Below, piece after piece: positions 8,700-16,152 of a DNA stretch of 16,838 nucleotides. The stretch covers positions 1 to 16,838 of the forward strand of contig JAZKIW010000011.1 of NCBI GenBank assembly GCA_040384625.1, read 5' to 3'. The notes under the pieces are model-generated. The model made no database searches and was not told where the DNA came from. It saw nothing but the letters and a program-made list of their open reading frames with translations. The stretch comes from CADEEN01 sp040384625. GTDB taxonomy: Bacteria > Pseudomonadota > Gammaproteobacteria > Burkholderiales > Burkholderiaceae_C. Position 1 is the first letter of the stretch. The number at the start of each line of letters is the position of its first letter. The position numbers were made by a program, and so were the translations under genes.

Positions 8700-8781
8700 T
8701 TATTCGATGGGCGAATTATTCGTGGCAGTACGGGTGTCGCCGCAGACTGTTTTCGCCTATGGTTAGTCGTTGGTCGAATAA
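8700..8781. promoter_or_regulatory. Shared cysB/FAH-gene control region with TTATTCG half-sites
   Basis: The 113-base gap between divergent cysB and the FAH-family gene holds three TTATTCG-type heptamers. They are direct at 8700-8706 and 8716-8722, and inverted (CGAATAA) at 8775-8781. The middle one is part of an 11-base palindrome, CGAATTATTCG, at 8712-8722. The ATTCG core resembles the ATTCGTTC core of the 54-base elements, so CysB autoregulation is a reasonable inference. No clean -35/-10 pair is visible on either strand. Confidence 0.5.
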
Positions 8782-8789
8782 CGCCCGCC

Positions 8790-9584
8790 GTGACATCCAC
8801 AACTCCCACAACCCCGTCGCCGCTGGCCGGTGCGAGCGACGTCGATACGGCGGTGAACCGCTTGGTTCAGGCCCGCCGAAGCGCCGTGCCCGTGCCGGCA
8901 CCGCAGCTCTCCGACGCCGCGGCAGCCTATGCCGTTCAAGCTGGCGTGGCCCAGGCCCTGGGTTGGCATGATCGGGCGGTGCCGCAGCACTGGAAGTCGG
9001 GCGGGCCCACGCGCGAGGCTGTGCTCACCCATGCACCGCTGCCGCCAGCAGGTGTCTGGGCCAGCCCGGCCGATGCCGGCGGCTGGGCGTTCCGGCTGCG
9101 CGGCATCGAGGCCGAGATCGCGCTGCGCTTGGGACAGGCCGTGGACCCCGAATTGGCCCGGACCCTGGATGTAGCCGCCGCCCATGCGCTGATCGAGGCC
9201 ATGTGCGTGTCGATCGAGATCGTCGACACACGCTGGACCGAAGGACTCACGGCACCGGCCTTGGCCAAGCTGGCTGACCTGCAGTCGCATGGCGCCCTGG
9301 TGCTCGGCACCTGGGTGCCCTTCGTCGCTCGCGACTGGAATGTCCAGGTCTGTCGCGTCGTCGTCGGCGGGCACGCGGCGCATGAATTCCGCGCCAGTCA
9401 TTCGCTCGGCGATCCGGTCTTCGTGCTGCCGGCCTGGCTGCGCCACGCCACGCGAGAGGGCGCCACAGTTCCGGCCGGCACGGTGGTCACCACAGGCACC
9501 TGGTGCGGCCTGCTGCAAGCCCAGGCTGGCGACACGATCGAGGTGCACTTCGACGGGATCGGCGAGGCGCGCGTACAACTCTGA
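8790..9584 (+). CDS. 2-keto-4-pentenoate hydratase-like protein (FAH superfamily)
   Basis: A 264-residue protein resembling 2-keto-4-pentenoate hydratase and 2-oxo-hept-3-ene-1,7-dioate hydratase (MhpD/HpcG branch of the fumarylacetoacetate hydrolase superfamily). These enzymes hydrate or decarboxylate 2-oxo acids with a divalent metal. Visible features are WKSGGPTREAVL near 68-79, the metal-ligand pattern IEAEIALRLG with Glu107 and Glu109, EIVDTRW at 143-149 with a likely third ligand Glu143, LGTWVPF, and VTTGTWCGLLQAQAGD near the C-terminus. No other aromatic meta-cleavage gene is in the window, so the substrate is unknown. The GTG at 8790 has no Shine-Dalgarno; GTG at 8853 is an in-frame alternative that would drop a Thr/Pro-rich leader. 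It is divergent from cysB and 31 bases before the cupin gene. Confidence 0.78.
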   Translation: MTSTTPTTPSPLAGASDVDTAVNRLVQARRSAVPVPAPQLSDAAAAYAVQAGVAQALGWHDRAVPQHWKSGGPTREAVLTHAPLPPAGVWASPADAGGWAFRLRGIEAEIALRLGQAVDPELARTLDVAAAHALIEAMCVSIEIVDTRWTEGLTAPALAKLADLQSHGALVLGTWVPFVARDWNVQVCRVVVGGHAAHEFRASHSLGDPVFVLPAWLRHATREGATVPAGTVVTTGTWCGLLQAQAGDTIEVHFDGIGEARVQL

Positions 9585-9615
9585 GGCGGCAACGGGTTCA
9601 CAATCGAGCACGCCC

Positions 9616-9894
9616 ATGAGCAGCCTGTCAAGCTTCGCCGCCTTCGAGGCCGATGCGCGCGCCCGCGGCTTCACGACGGTGCTCGAACGCCAATGGGCCC
9701 CGGACGTGGTGCTGGAGACCCATAGCCACCCGTTTGCCGTCGAGGCCCAGATGGTTCAGGGCGAGCTGTGGTTGACGGTCGGGGACGAGGTGCGCCACCT
9801 GCAACCGGGCGACAGGTTCGAGCTCGAAGTCGACGAGCCCCATGCCGAGCGCTACGGCAGTGCGGGCGCTACCTACTGGGCGGCGCGTCGATAG
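9616..9894 (+). CDS. Small single-domain cupin protein
   Basis: A 92-residue protein with one cupin barrel. Motif 1 is HSHPFAVEAQMVQG, with metal-ligand candidates His36, His38 and Glu43 in the usual H-x-H-(4)-E-(5)-G spacing. Motif 2 is LQPGDRFELEVDEPHAERYG with His76. Lone cupins of this size often bind a transition metal, but their reactions vary too widely to name one. It starts 31 bases after the FAH-family gene and is probably co-transcribed with it, which suggests a joint small-molecule pathway. The Shine-Dalgarno is poor. Its stop lies 14 bases from the convergent stop of the small exported protein. Confidence 0.78.
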   Translation: MSSLSSFAAFEADARARGFTTVLERQWAPDVVLETHSHPFAVEAQMVQGELWLTVGDEVRHLQPGDRFELEVDEPHAERYGSAGATYWAARR

Positions 9895-9908
9895 CGCCGC
9901 CGCGCGCG

Positions 9909-10148
9909 TCAGATCCCCAACAGCTTCTTCGCTTCGCCCAGCGCCTTCATCGAGTCGTCGTGTTTGCCGGCCTTGTGCGCGGCCTCGCCATCGGCACGCA
10001 AGGCCTTCACCTTGGCCAAGTCTGCATCCGCCAGTTTCGGGCTGGTGGCGAGCTTGGCGTCGATCGCCTTCATCTCGTTGGGGCAGTTGTGCGCCAGGGC
10101 CAGGCCGCAGGCCGAAGCGAGCAGGGCAGTGATGAGCAGATTCTTCAT
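9909..10148 (-). CDS. Small exported protein of unknown function
   Basis: A 79-residue protein with a clear Sec signal peptide (MKNLLITALLASACGLALA, cleavage after residue 19). The mature part is about 60 residues, predominantly helical and rich in Lys, Ala and Asp. It begins HNCPNEMKAIDAKL and contains KHDDSMKALGEAKKLLGI. A single mature cysteine (Cys22) sits at the N-terminus. AGGAA lies six bases before the ATG, which supports expression. I recognise it only as resembling small hypothetical exported proteins of Burkholderiales. The helical Ala/Lys pattern looks like one hairpin of helices. It stands alone between convergent cupin and the end of the M16 operon. Confidence 0.75.
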   Translation of the reverse strand: MKNLLITALLASACGLALAHNCPNEMKAIDAKLATSPKLADADLAKVKALRADGEAAHKAGKHDDSMKALGEAKKLLGI

Positions 10149-10186
10149 GGTGGTTCCTACAAGGTCGGGCAGTTCACCCGCCGCGC

Positions 10187-10192
10187 ACTGTA
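10187..10192 (-). promoter_or_regulatory. Candidate -10 box for the small exported protein
   Basis: TACAGT on the minus strand, about 38 bases before the ATG at 10148, in the context CTACAGTGCGC that is common in Burkholderiales promoters. No convincing -35 is seen 16-18 bases upstream. A GC hairpin (10196-10212) sits directly behind it. Confidence 0.3.
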
Positions 10193-10240
10193 GCGCCGCG
10201 AGACCGTCGCGGGTGAGTAGGTGTGAGATTTGAAATGGCG

Positions 10241-11545
10241 TCAGGTGCCACGCACCGCGACCCCGAGGATGATTTGGGCGCGCGCGCCCGCCCCGCGCTG
10301 CACGCTGCCCACGATGGCCGCCGATGGGCCGGCAGAGAGCATGCGCGCGAAAGCCTCGCGCACCGCATCGGCGTTCACCGACAGCAGTCGTTCCAGCGCC
10401 TCGTCCGGTTGACGCAGACGGTTGTGCACGAAGACTTCGAGCGCCGCGTCTTCGAGTCGGCGCAAAGGCTTTTCAGCGTCGAGCAGGTGGCGCACCGCAA
10501 TCTGGTTGCGCGCGCGCTCGAGGTCGACCGGATCGGTCGACTCCGCCTGTGCGCGCAGCAGGCTCATCACCTCGCGCAGGAACTCGTCGAACTGTGCCGG
10601 TGCCGTCGAGGCCTCGATGACGAGCTGGCCACACATGTCGAACCGGTCGGCTGTGCAGGAGGTGTGATAGGCCAGGCCGCGCTCCTCACGCACGCGGGCC
10701 AACAGGGGCGAACTCATGCCCTCGCCGAACACGGCGGCCGCGACCAGATGCGCTGCATCGTCTTCGCGCAGCGAAGGGATCGGAAAGCCGAGCACGACAT
10801 GCGTCTGGCTGCTGCCGGTAAGCGCCCGTGCCCGCACAGCGCCGCTGTACACGGGCGCGGCTACCAGGTTCGGCGTGCCGGCCGGCATGGCACCGAAGGC
10901 GGCCTCGGTAGCGCGCAGGATGGCCTCGGGGTCGATCGCCCCGGCAGCGCCGACGATCAGGTTCGCACCGCTGTACTGGCGCTCGACGTAGCGCACCAGG
11001 TCGTCACGACCAAACCGCTCGATGTTGCGCCGGCTGCCGATCACCGGCTGCGCAACCGGGTGCAGGCCATAGCAGGCGCGGTCGAACAGCTTGTAGCCGG
11101 TGGACAGCGGGTCGTCGTCGTCTTCGGCAAACTCCTGCAACAGCACATGGCGCTCGGACTCGAGCTCGGCCTCGGGAAAGGTCGGGCGCAACACGATGTC
11201 GCCCAGCATGCGCACGAAGTCGCCGGCGTGCGTCGCCAGGCCGCGCATCTGGTAGGCCGTGTGGTCCTTGTCGGTATGGGCATTGACCTCGGCGCCCAGG
11301 CGCTCGGCGTCCAGGTTGATGCGCCTTACGTCCCGCTCGGCCGTGCCCTTGAAGGCCATGTGCTCGATGACGTGGCTGATGCCATTGAGCGCCGCTGACT
11401 CATGCGCGCTGCCGGTGCGCACGAACACGCTGACCGCGGCGGTCTGCAGCTGCGGCATCGGCAGGCTGAGCACGCGCACGCCGTTAGGCAAGGTGGTCAG
11501 GCGCGTCTCGCCACTCGAGTCACGTTTGTGGCGAGGCGCAGTCAT
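10241..11545 (-). CDS. M16-family zinc peptidase
   Basis: Inverzincin peptidase of family M16 (processing-peptidase/PqqF-like), 434 residues. The inverted zinc motif HVIEH is at 58-62 (His58 and His62 ligands, Glu61 catalytic). The third ligand is Glu138 in ESERHVLLQEF, 76 residues after His62, which is the normal family spacing. A second M16 half-domain follows with GFPIPSLRED near 270 and a LLARVREERGLAYH motif. It is one-unit length, so it would act as a dimer or with a partner. No signal peptide is evident. The ATG at 11545 overlaps the mnmH stop (ATGA), with GAGG ten bases upstream, so it is the last gene of the map-glnD-mnmH operon. The open frame upstream of 11545 is mnmH read out of phase. 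The substrate is unknown. Confidence 0.9.
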   Translation of the reverse strand: MTAPRHKRDSSGETRLTTLPNGVRVLSLPMPQLQTAAVSVFVRTGSAHESAALNGISHVIEHMAFKGTAERDVRRINLDAERLGAEVNAHTDKDHTAYQMRGLATHAGDFVRMLGDIVLRPTFPEAELESERHVLLQEFAEDDDDPLSTGYKLFDRACYGLHPVAQPVIGSRRNIERFGRDDLVRYVERQYSGANLIVGAAGAIDPEAILRATEAAFGAMPAGTPNLVAAPVYSGAVRARALTGSSQTHVVLGFPIPSLREDDAAHLVAAAVFGEGMSSPLLARVREERGLAYHTSCTADRFDMCGQLVIEASTAPAQFDEFLREVMSLLRAQAESTDPVDLERARNQIAVRHLLDAEKPLRRLEDAALEVFVHNRLRQPDEALERLLSVNADAVREAFARMLSAGPSAAIVGSVQRGAGARAQIILGVAVRGT

Positions 11546-12615
11546 CGGCACACGACCTCGGTTCCCAACACCTCGGCCACCGCTTCGGCCAGAGCTGCTG
11601 CATGGCCGTCGCGGAGATGGACCTCGTGCGCCGCCGCCGCGCCGTTGTAGTTGCGCTGGATCGACTTGAGGTACAGCGGGTCGTAGTGTTCCGACATCAG
11701 GGCACCGAACACCTCGGCCCAGCGGCCTGCGCGGGCCAACGCCTGCCACTGCTTGATCGTGGCGCGGCCACGCAGGTCGACGAGAGTCTCCAGGTGTCCG
11801 CAGAAGCGCTCCAACTGCTCGGCAAAGAAGCCGTAGTCCTCCAGCAGCAGTTGCACGCGAGCGGCATCGGGCATGCTCAGCATCACCACGCGGCTGTCGT
11901 CACGCATGCGATCGAGCAGGGCCGTGGGAACCTGCAGCTGGCCGATCTTGCGGCTCTCGCTCTCCACATAAACCGGCCGCGCGGCATCGAAGCTGGTCAA
12001 GGTCCGCCAGACCTGGGTCTCGAACGCCTTCTGCGTCGGCTGCGGCTCGTGCGGCAGGCCACCGAGCACCGACCCGCGGTGCCGGGCCAGGCCTTCGAGG
12101 TCGAGCACCTGTGCGCTGGCATCGGCCAGGGCCTGCAGCAGGCGCGTCTTGCCGCTGCCGGTGCGCCCGGCAATGACCACATAGTCGAAGCGCAGCGGCA
12201 GCGTGGCCAGCTGCTCTCGCACCTGGGCGCGAAACGCCTTGTAGCCACCCTGGACCAAGGTGGTGCGAAAACCGATCTGATCCAGGAACCAGGCGAGGGT
12301 GCCGCTGCGCTTGCCGCCGCGCCAGCAGTAGACGAGGGGCTGCCAGTCGCGCGGTTTGTCCTGCACGTGCGTCTGCAGCAGGTCGCCGATGCGCCGCGCC
12401 ACCACCGCCGCGCCGGTCTTCCTGGCGTCGAAGGCCGAGACCTGGACGTACTCGGTGCCGACTTCGCGCCGCTCGTCGTTGTCCAGCACCGGCCAGTTGA
12501 CGGCGCCGGGCAAGTGGTCTTCGGCGAACTCGGCCGGCGAGCGGGCGTCGATGATCGTGTCGAAAGCCGCCAGGCGCGGCATCAGGTCGGCGGCCGCGGC
12601 CGTGCGCAGGCTCAC
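11542..12615 (-). CDS. mnmH: tRNA 2-selenouridine synthase MnmH (SelU)
   Basis: Converts 2-thiouridine at the wobble position of certain tRNAs to 2-selenouridine, through a geranylated intermediate and selenophosphate; 357 residues. The N-terminal rhodanese domain contains IIDARSPAEFAEDHLPGAVN and the active-site loop VYCWRGGKRSG with Cys97. A P-loop domain follows, with GRTGSGKT at 150-157, then ESESRKIGQLQVP and the C-terminal helical part HYDPLYLKSIQRN. It starts with GTG at 12615, overlapping the glnD TGA (GTGA), with GGAAG upstream. Its TGA overlaps the M16 start. No selenophosphate synthetase gene (selD) is in the window; one is expected elsewhere if the pathway is complete. Confidence 0.92.
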   Translation of the reverse strand: MSLRTAAAADLMPRLAAFDTIIDARSPAEFAEDHLPGAVNWPVLDNDERREVGTEYVQVSAFDARKTGAAVVARRIGDLLQTHVQDKPRDWQPLVYCWRGGKRSGTLAWFLDQIGFRTTLVQGGYKAFRAQVREQLATLPLRFDYVVIAGRTGSGKTRLLQALADASAQVLDLEGLARHRGSVLGGLPHEPQPTQKAFETQVWRTLTSFDAARPVYVESESRKIGQLQVPTALLDRMRDDSRVVMLSMPDAARVQLLLEDYGFFAEQLERFCGHLETLVDLRGRATIKQWQALARAGRWAEVFGALMSEHYDPLYLKSIQRNYNGAAAAHEVHLRDGHAAALAEAVAEVLGTEVVCR

Positions 12616-15230
12616 GCCGCTTCCGGACTCAAGGCGTCGAGCATCTCGGTCTCGATCGCGATCTGGGCACGGTTGTGCTGCAGCTCGGGGCCGTCGATCA
12701 GGAAGGTGTCCTCCACGCGCTCGCCCAGCGTGCTGATCTTCGCCAACTGCAGGTTGATGTGGTGCCGCGCCAGCACACGGGCAATGCCGTACAGCAGGCC
12801 CGAGCGGTCGCTCGCGCTGACGCTGAGCAGCCAGCGCTGCGCGCGTTCGTCGGGCCGCAGCGAGACGCGAGGCGTGACCGGGAAGCTCTTGACCCGACGC
12901 GACACCCTGCCGCGCCGCGGCTCGGGCAGGGCGCCGGTCGCGGCCAGGGCCTGCGCGAGCTGGATTTCGACCAGGGAGATCAGGTCGCGGTAGCCCGCCG
13001 GGTCGCCGGCCTCGACGTTCGGGTGCACGAGCTGGAAGGTGTCCAGCGCAAAGCGCGCGCGCGTCGTGTGCACCTTGGCGTCAAGTACTGAGAAGCCGGC
13101 GTTGTCGAAGTAGCCGCAGATGCGCGCGAACAGGTCGGGTATGTCGGGTGCGTAGACCAGCACCTGCAGACCTTCGCCGACCGGCGAAGCGCGTGCACTG
13201 ACGACGGGCACCGTGGTCTTGACGTGGCGCCACAAAACGCGTGCGTGCCAGGCCAGATCGGTGGCGTCGTGGCGCGCGAAGTAGCTCACTTCGAGCGTGT
13301 CCCACAGCGGCTTCTCGGTGCCGGGCAACTGCGAGGCCAGGGCCAGCAAGGAACGCGCTTCGGACTTGCGCGCTTCCAGTTCGGCGTCGAGGTTGGGCCG
13401 CGCGCCACCGAGCGAGCGCAGGGTCAGGCGGTACAGGTCCTCGAGCAACTTGCCTTTCCAGGCGTTCCAGACTTTCGGGCTCGTGCCGCGGATGTCGGCC
13501 ACGGTCAGCAGGTACAGCGCGGTAAGCGTGCGCTCGTCGTGTACCTGGCCTGCGAAGGCGGTGATCACGTCGGGATCAGACAGATCCTCCTTCTGTGCGA
13601 TGTGGCTCATCGTCAGGTGTTGCCGGACAAGGAACTCGATCAGGCGCGCGTCTTCGCGCTCGATGGCGTGCTCGCGGCAGAAGCGCCGAACTTCGGTGCC
13701 GCCGATGTCCGAGTGATCACCGCCGCGCCCCTTGGCCACGTCGTGAAAGAGGGCGGCGACGTAGAGCACGAAGGGACGCTCGAATTGCGCGGCCAGTTGC
13801 GAGCAGAACGGGTACTCGTGCGCATGCTCGGGAATGAAGAAGCGGCGCGCGTTGCGCAGCACCATCAGGATGTGCTGGTCGACCGTGTAGACGTGGAACA
13901 GGTCGTGCTGCATCTGGCCGACGATGCGGCGGAAGACCCACAGGTAGCGGCCCAGCACCGAGGTCTGGTTCATCAGACGGAAGGCGTGCGTCTGGCCGCC
14001 AGGCTGCTGCAGGATCTCGAGAAAGCGGGCGCGGTTCACCGGGTCGTTGCGGAAGGCCGCATCCATCAGGTGGCGCGCGTTGTACAGCGCGCGCAAGGTG
14101 CGCGCCGATAGGCCCTTCACTCCGACCACCTGCTGGTAGAGCAGGAAGGTCTCGAGGATCGCATGCGGCTCGCGTTCGTACAGGTCGTCACTGGCCACTT
14201 CGAGCATGCCGGCGCGATCGAGAAAGCGCTCGTTGAGAGGCCGCATCGGCTGCGCCTCGTTGTCGGAAATGCGCGCCTCGAGGTTCAGCAACACGATCTG
14301 GTTGAGCTGCACCACCGCCTTGGCAGCCCAGTAGTAGCGCTTCATCAGCAGTTCCGAGATGCGCTGTCCCTTCTTGGCCGGTAGGCCGAAGCTCTCGGCC
14401 ACGGCGGTCTGCAGATCGAACACCAGCCTGTCCTCGCGCCGGCCCGCGATCATGTGCAGGCGGGCGCGGATCAGCTTCAGCTGGCCCTCGTTGCGCTGCA
14501 GCTGTTTGGCTTCGAAAGGTGTGATGAGGCCGTTGGCCGCCAGTTCGGCCCAGGAGCGACCCAGACCCGCGGCGCGGGCGACCCAGATCAGGACCTGCAG
14601 GTCGCGCAGGCCGCCCGGGCTCTCCTTGCAGTTGGGCTCGAGCGAGTAGGGCGTGTCCTGGTATTTGGTGTGGCGCTGTTGCATCTCCAGCGTCTTGGCG
14701 CGCAGGAAGGCGCGCGGGTCCAGGATCGTCGCCAGCCGCCTGTGCAGCGCGTTGAACAGGCGCCGCGGGCCGCACACCAGGCGACTCTCGAGCAGGGCGG
14801 TCTGCACCGTCACGTCGCGCGCCGCCTCCGACGCGCACTCGTCGATGTTGCGCACTGAGGAGCCGATCTCCAGGCCGATGTCCCAGCAGGCGGTGATGAA
14901 GCGCTCGACCGCCGGGCGCGCCGCCTCGGCTGCCAGGTTGTCGGGCAGCAGCACCAGCACGTCGACATCGGAGTAGGGGAAGAGTTCGCCGCGGCCGTAG
15001 CCACCGGCGGCCACCAGGGCTGCGCTGGCCGGCATCATGGTCGCGATCCAGAGTTCACTGAGCGTGGCGTCGACCAGCCGGGACAGGCCGCGCACCAGGC
15101 TCGTGGCGGCCGTGGCGCTGGGCCGCGCCGCCGCGAAGTGTTCGATCAGGGCGGACTTGTCGACCGCCAGGCGCAAACGCAGGCTGGCGACGCCCGAGCC
15201 CGAGCCGTGGGGCTTCGCGACGGCCGACAT
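12612..15230 (-). CDS. glnD: PII uridylyltransferase/uridylyl-removing enzyme GlnD
   Basis: Nitrogen sensor that uridylylates PII proteins when glutamine is low and removes UMP when it is high; 872 residues, close to the usual 890. The nucleotidyltransferase motif GGYGRGELFPYSDVDVLVL spans 76-94 with its two aspartates. A helical linker contains SLEPNCKESPGGLRDLQ. The HD hydrolase domain has FHDVAKGRGGDHSDIG with His496-Asp497. Two C-terminal ACT domains follow, one with LVYAPDIPDLFARICGYF and one with LLSVSASDRSGLLYGIARVL, which bind glutamine. The ATG at 15230 lies four bases after the map stop. Its own stop overlaps the mnmH GTG. The domain set is intact, so it should be bifunctional. Confidence 0.96.
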   Translation of the reverse strand: MSAVAKPHGSGSGVASLRLRLAVDKSALIEHFAAARPSATAATSLVRGLSRLVDATLSELWIATMMPASAALVAAGGYGRGELFPYSDVDVLVLLPDNLAAEAARPAVERFITACWDIGLEIGSSVRNIDECASEAARDVTVQTALLESRLVCGPRRLFNALHRRLATILDPRAFLRAKTLEMQQRHTKYQDTPYSLEPNCKESPGGLRDLQVLIWVARAAGLGRSWAELAANGLITPFEAKQLQRNEGQLKLIRARLHMIAGRREDRLVFDLQTAVAESFGLPAKKGQRISELLMKRYYWAAKAVVQLNQIVLLNLEARISDNEAQPMRPLNERFLDRAGMLEVASDDLYEREPHAILETFLLYQQVVGVKGLSARTLRALYNARHLMDAAFRNDPVNRARFLEILQQPGGQTHAFRLMNQTSVLGRYLWVFRRIVGQMQHDLFHVYTVDQHILMVLRNARRFFIPEHAHEYPFCSQLAAQFERPFVLYVAALFHDVAKGRGGDHSDIGGTEVRRFCREHAIEREDARLIEFLVRQHLTMSHIAQKEDLSDPDVITAFAGQVHDERTLTALYLLTVADIRGTSPKVWNAWKGKLLEDLYRLTLRSLGGARPNLDAELEARKSEARSLLALASQLPGTEKPLWDTLEVSYFARHDATDLAWHARVLWRHVKTTVPVVSARASPVGEGLQVLVYAPDIPDLFARICGYFDNAGFSVLDAKVHTTRARFALDTFQLVHPNVEAGDPAGYRDLISLVEIQLAQALAATGALPEPRRGRVSRRVKSFPVTPRVSLRPDERAQRWLLSVSASDRSGLLYGIARVLARHHINLQLAKISTLGERVEDTFLIDGPELQHNRAQIAIETEMLDALSPEAA

Positions 15231-15234
15231 CGGC

Positions 15235-16083
15235 TCAGGCCGCGACGGCGCTCGTCGCCTGGGCCGGTGCGACGAACGCCGGCAGCGCAGGGCTGCCGGC
15301 CGAGAGTGTCAGGACCTCGTAGCCCATCTCGGTCACCAGCACCGTGTGCTCCCATTGGGCCGACAGCGAGCGATCGCGCGTGACGATGGTCCAGCCGTCG
15401 TAGCTGCCGCCTTTGCGGTCTTCGCGGATGTCGCGCTTGCCGGCATTGATCATCGGCTCGATCGTGAACACCATGCCCGGCACCAGCTCCTCGAGCGTGC
15501 CCGGGCGACCGTAGTGCAGCACCTGCGGCTCTTCGTGGAAGCGCTGACCGATGCCGTGGCCGCAGAATTCGCGCACCACCGAGAAGCCCTGGTTTTCGGC
15601 GAAGGTCTGGATGGCGTGGCCGATGTCGCCCAGTCGGGCGCCGGGGCGCACCTTGACGATGCCCTTCCACATCGCCTCGAAGGTGACGCTGCACAAGCGC
15701 TTGGCCGCGATGCTGCCCTCACCGACGATGTACATCCGGCTGTTGTCGCCGTGCCAGCCTTCCCTGGTGATCACCGTGACGTCGATGTTGACGATGTCCC
15801 CGTTCTTCAGCGGCTTGGCATTCGGGATGCCGTGGCAGACCTCATGGTTGATCGACGCGCACAGCGACGCCGGGTACGGCGGATAGCCGGGCGGGGCGTA
15901 GTTCAGGGTCGCGGGCACGGTGTCCTGCACCTTGACCATGTGCTCGTGCGCGATGCGGTCGAGCTCGAGCGTGGTCACGCCCGGCTTGACCAGCGGCGTC
16001 AACAGGTCCAGCACCTCGGAGGCCAGCCGGCCGGCCACCCGCATGCCCTCGATGTCGGCGGCGGACTTGATGGTCATCGTCAT
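15235..16083 (-). CDS. map: Methionine aminopeptidase, type I
   Basis: Removes the initiator methionine from nascent proteins; 282 residues. The pita-bread metal ligands are Asp101 (NIDVTV), Asp113 (HGDNS), His176 (CGHGIG), Glu209 (FTIEPMI) and Glu245 (QWEHTVLVTE). His84 in NHEVCHGIPN is the substrate-binding histidine. After EVLTLS there is an Ala/Pro-rich tail of about 20 residues absent from E. coli Map. The ATG at 16083 is chosen; ATG at 16077 is two codons later. No Shine-Dalgarno precedes either, and a GATAAT box ends seven bases before 16083. The frame is open far upstream, but that is the purL antisense. It leads the operon with glnD, mnmH and the M16 gene. Confidence 0.95.
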   Translation of the reverse strand: MTMTIKSAADIEGMRVAGRLASEVLDLLTPLVKPGVTTLELDRIAHEHMVKVQDTVPATLNYAPPGYPPYPASLCASINHEVCHGIPNAKPLKNGDIVNIDVTVITREGWHGDNSRMYIVGEGSIAAKRLCSVTFEAMWKGIVKVRPGARLGDIGHAIQTFAENQGFSVVREFCGHGIGQRFHEEPQVLHYGRPGTLEELVPGMVFTIEPMINAGKRDIREDRKGGSYDGWTIVTRDRSLSAQWEHTVLVTEMGYEVLTLSAGSPALPAFVAPAQATSAVAA

Positions 16084-16090
16084 GGGCGGA

Positions 16091-16096
16091 ATTATC
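16091..16096 (-). promoter_or_regulatory. -10 box for map, leaderless position
   Basis: GATAAT on the minus strand, followed by seven bases (TCCGCCC) and then the map ATG. Initiation at the usual distance would put the transcript start on the A of the ATG. The -35 is weak (CTGCGA at a 17-base spacing). Confidence 0.5.
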
Positions 16097-16108
16097 CCAC
16101 CCGGCCCG

Positions 16109-16114
16109 TAAAAT
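16109..16114 (+). promoter_or_regulatory. -10 box for purL
   Basis: TAAAAT in the context GTAAAATCGC, a frequent Burkholderiales -10. It predicts a leader of roughly 30 bases before the purL ATG. The region where its -35 should be (16086-16091) overlaps the map -10 box, and there is no TTGACA-like sequence there. Confidence 0.45.
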
Positions 16115-16152
16115 CGCAGGCTCTGCCGGTTTTCAACCCTCCCCACGCCCCG

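Noticed and set aside
10104..10110. Lipoprotein signal in the small exported protein (Cys14 after LASA)
   Set aside because: The -3 residue is Ala, not Leu, and a normal AxA signal peptidase I site follows at residue 19.
10196..10212. GC hairpin (CCGCGA / TCGCGG, five-base loop) after the M16 gene as a terminator
   Set aside because: The stem is only six pairs and no T-run follows on the minus strand. It may be incidental in GC-rich DNA.
10223..11398. 391-codon plus-strand open frame opposite the M16 gene
   Set aside because: The minus strand carries an unmistakable HxxEH peptidase; the plus translation is a His/Gln/Arg-rich shadow.
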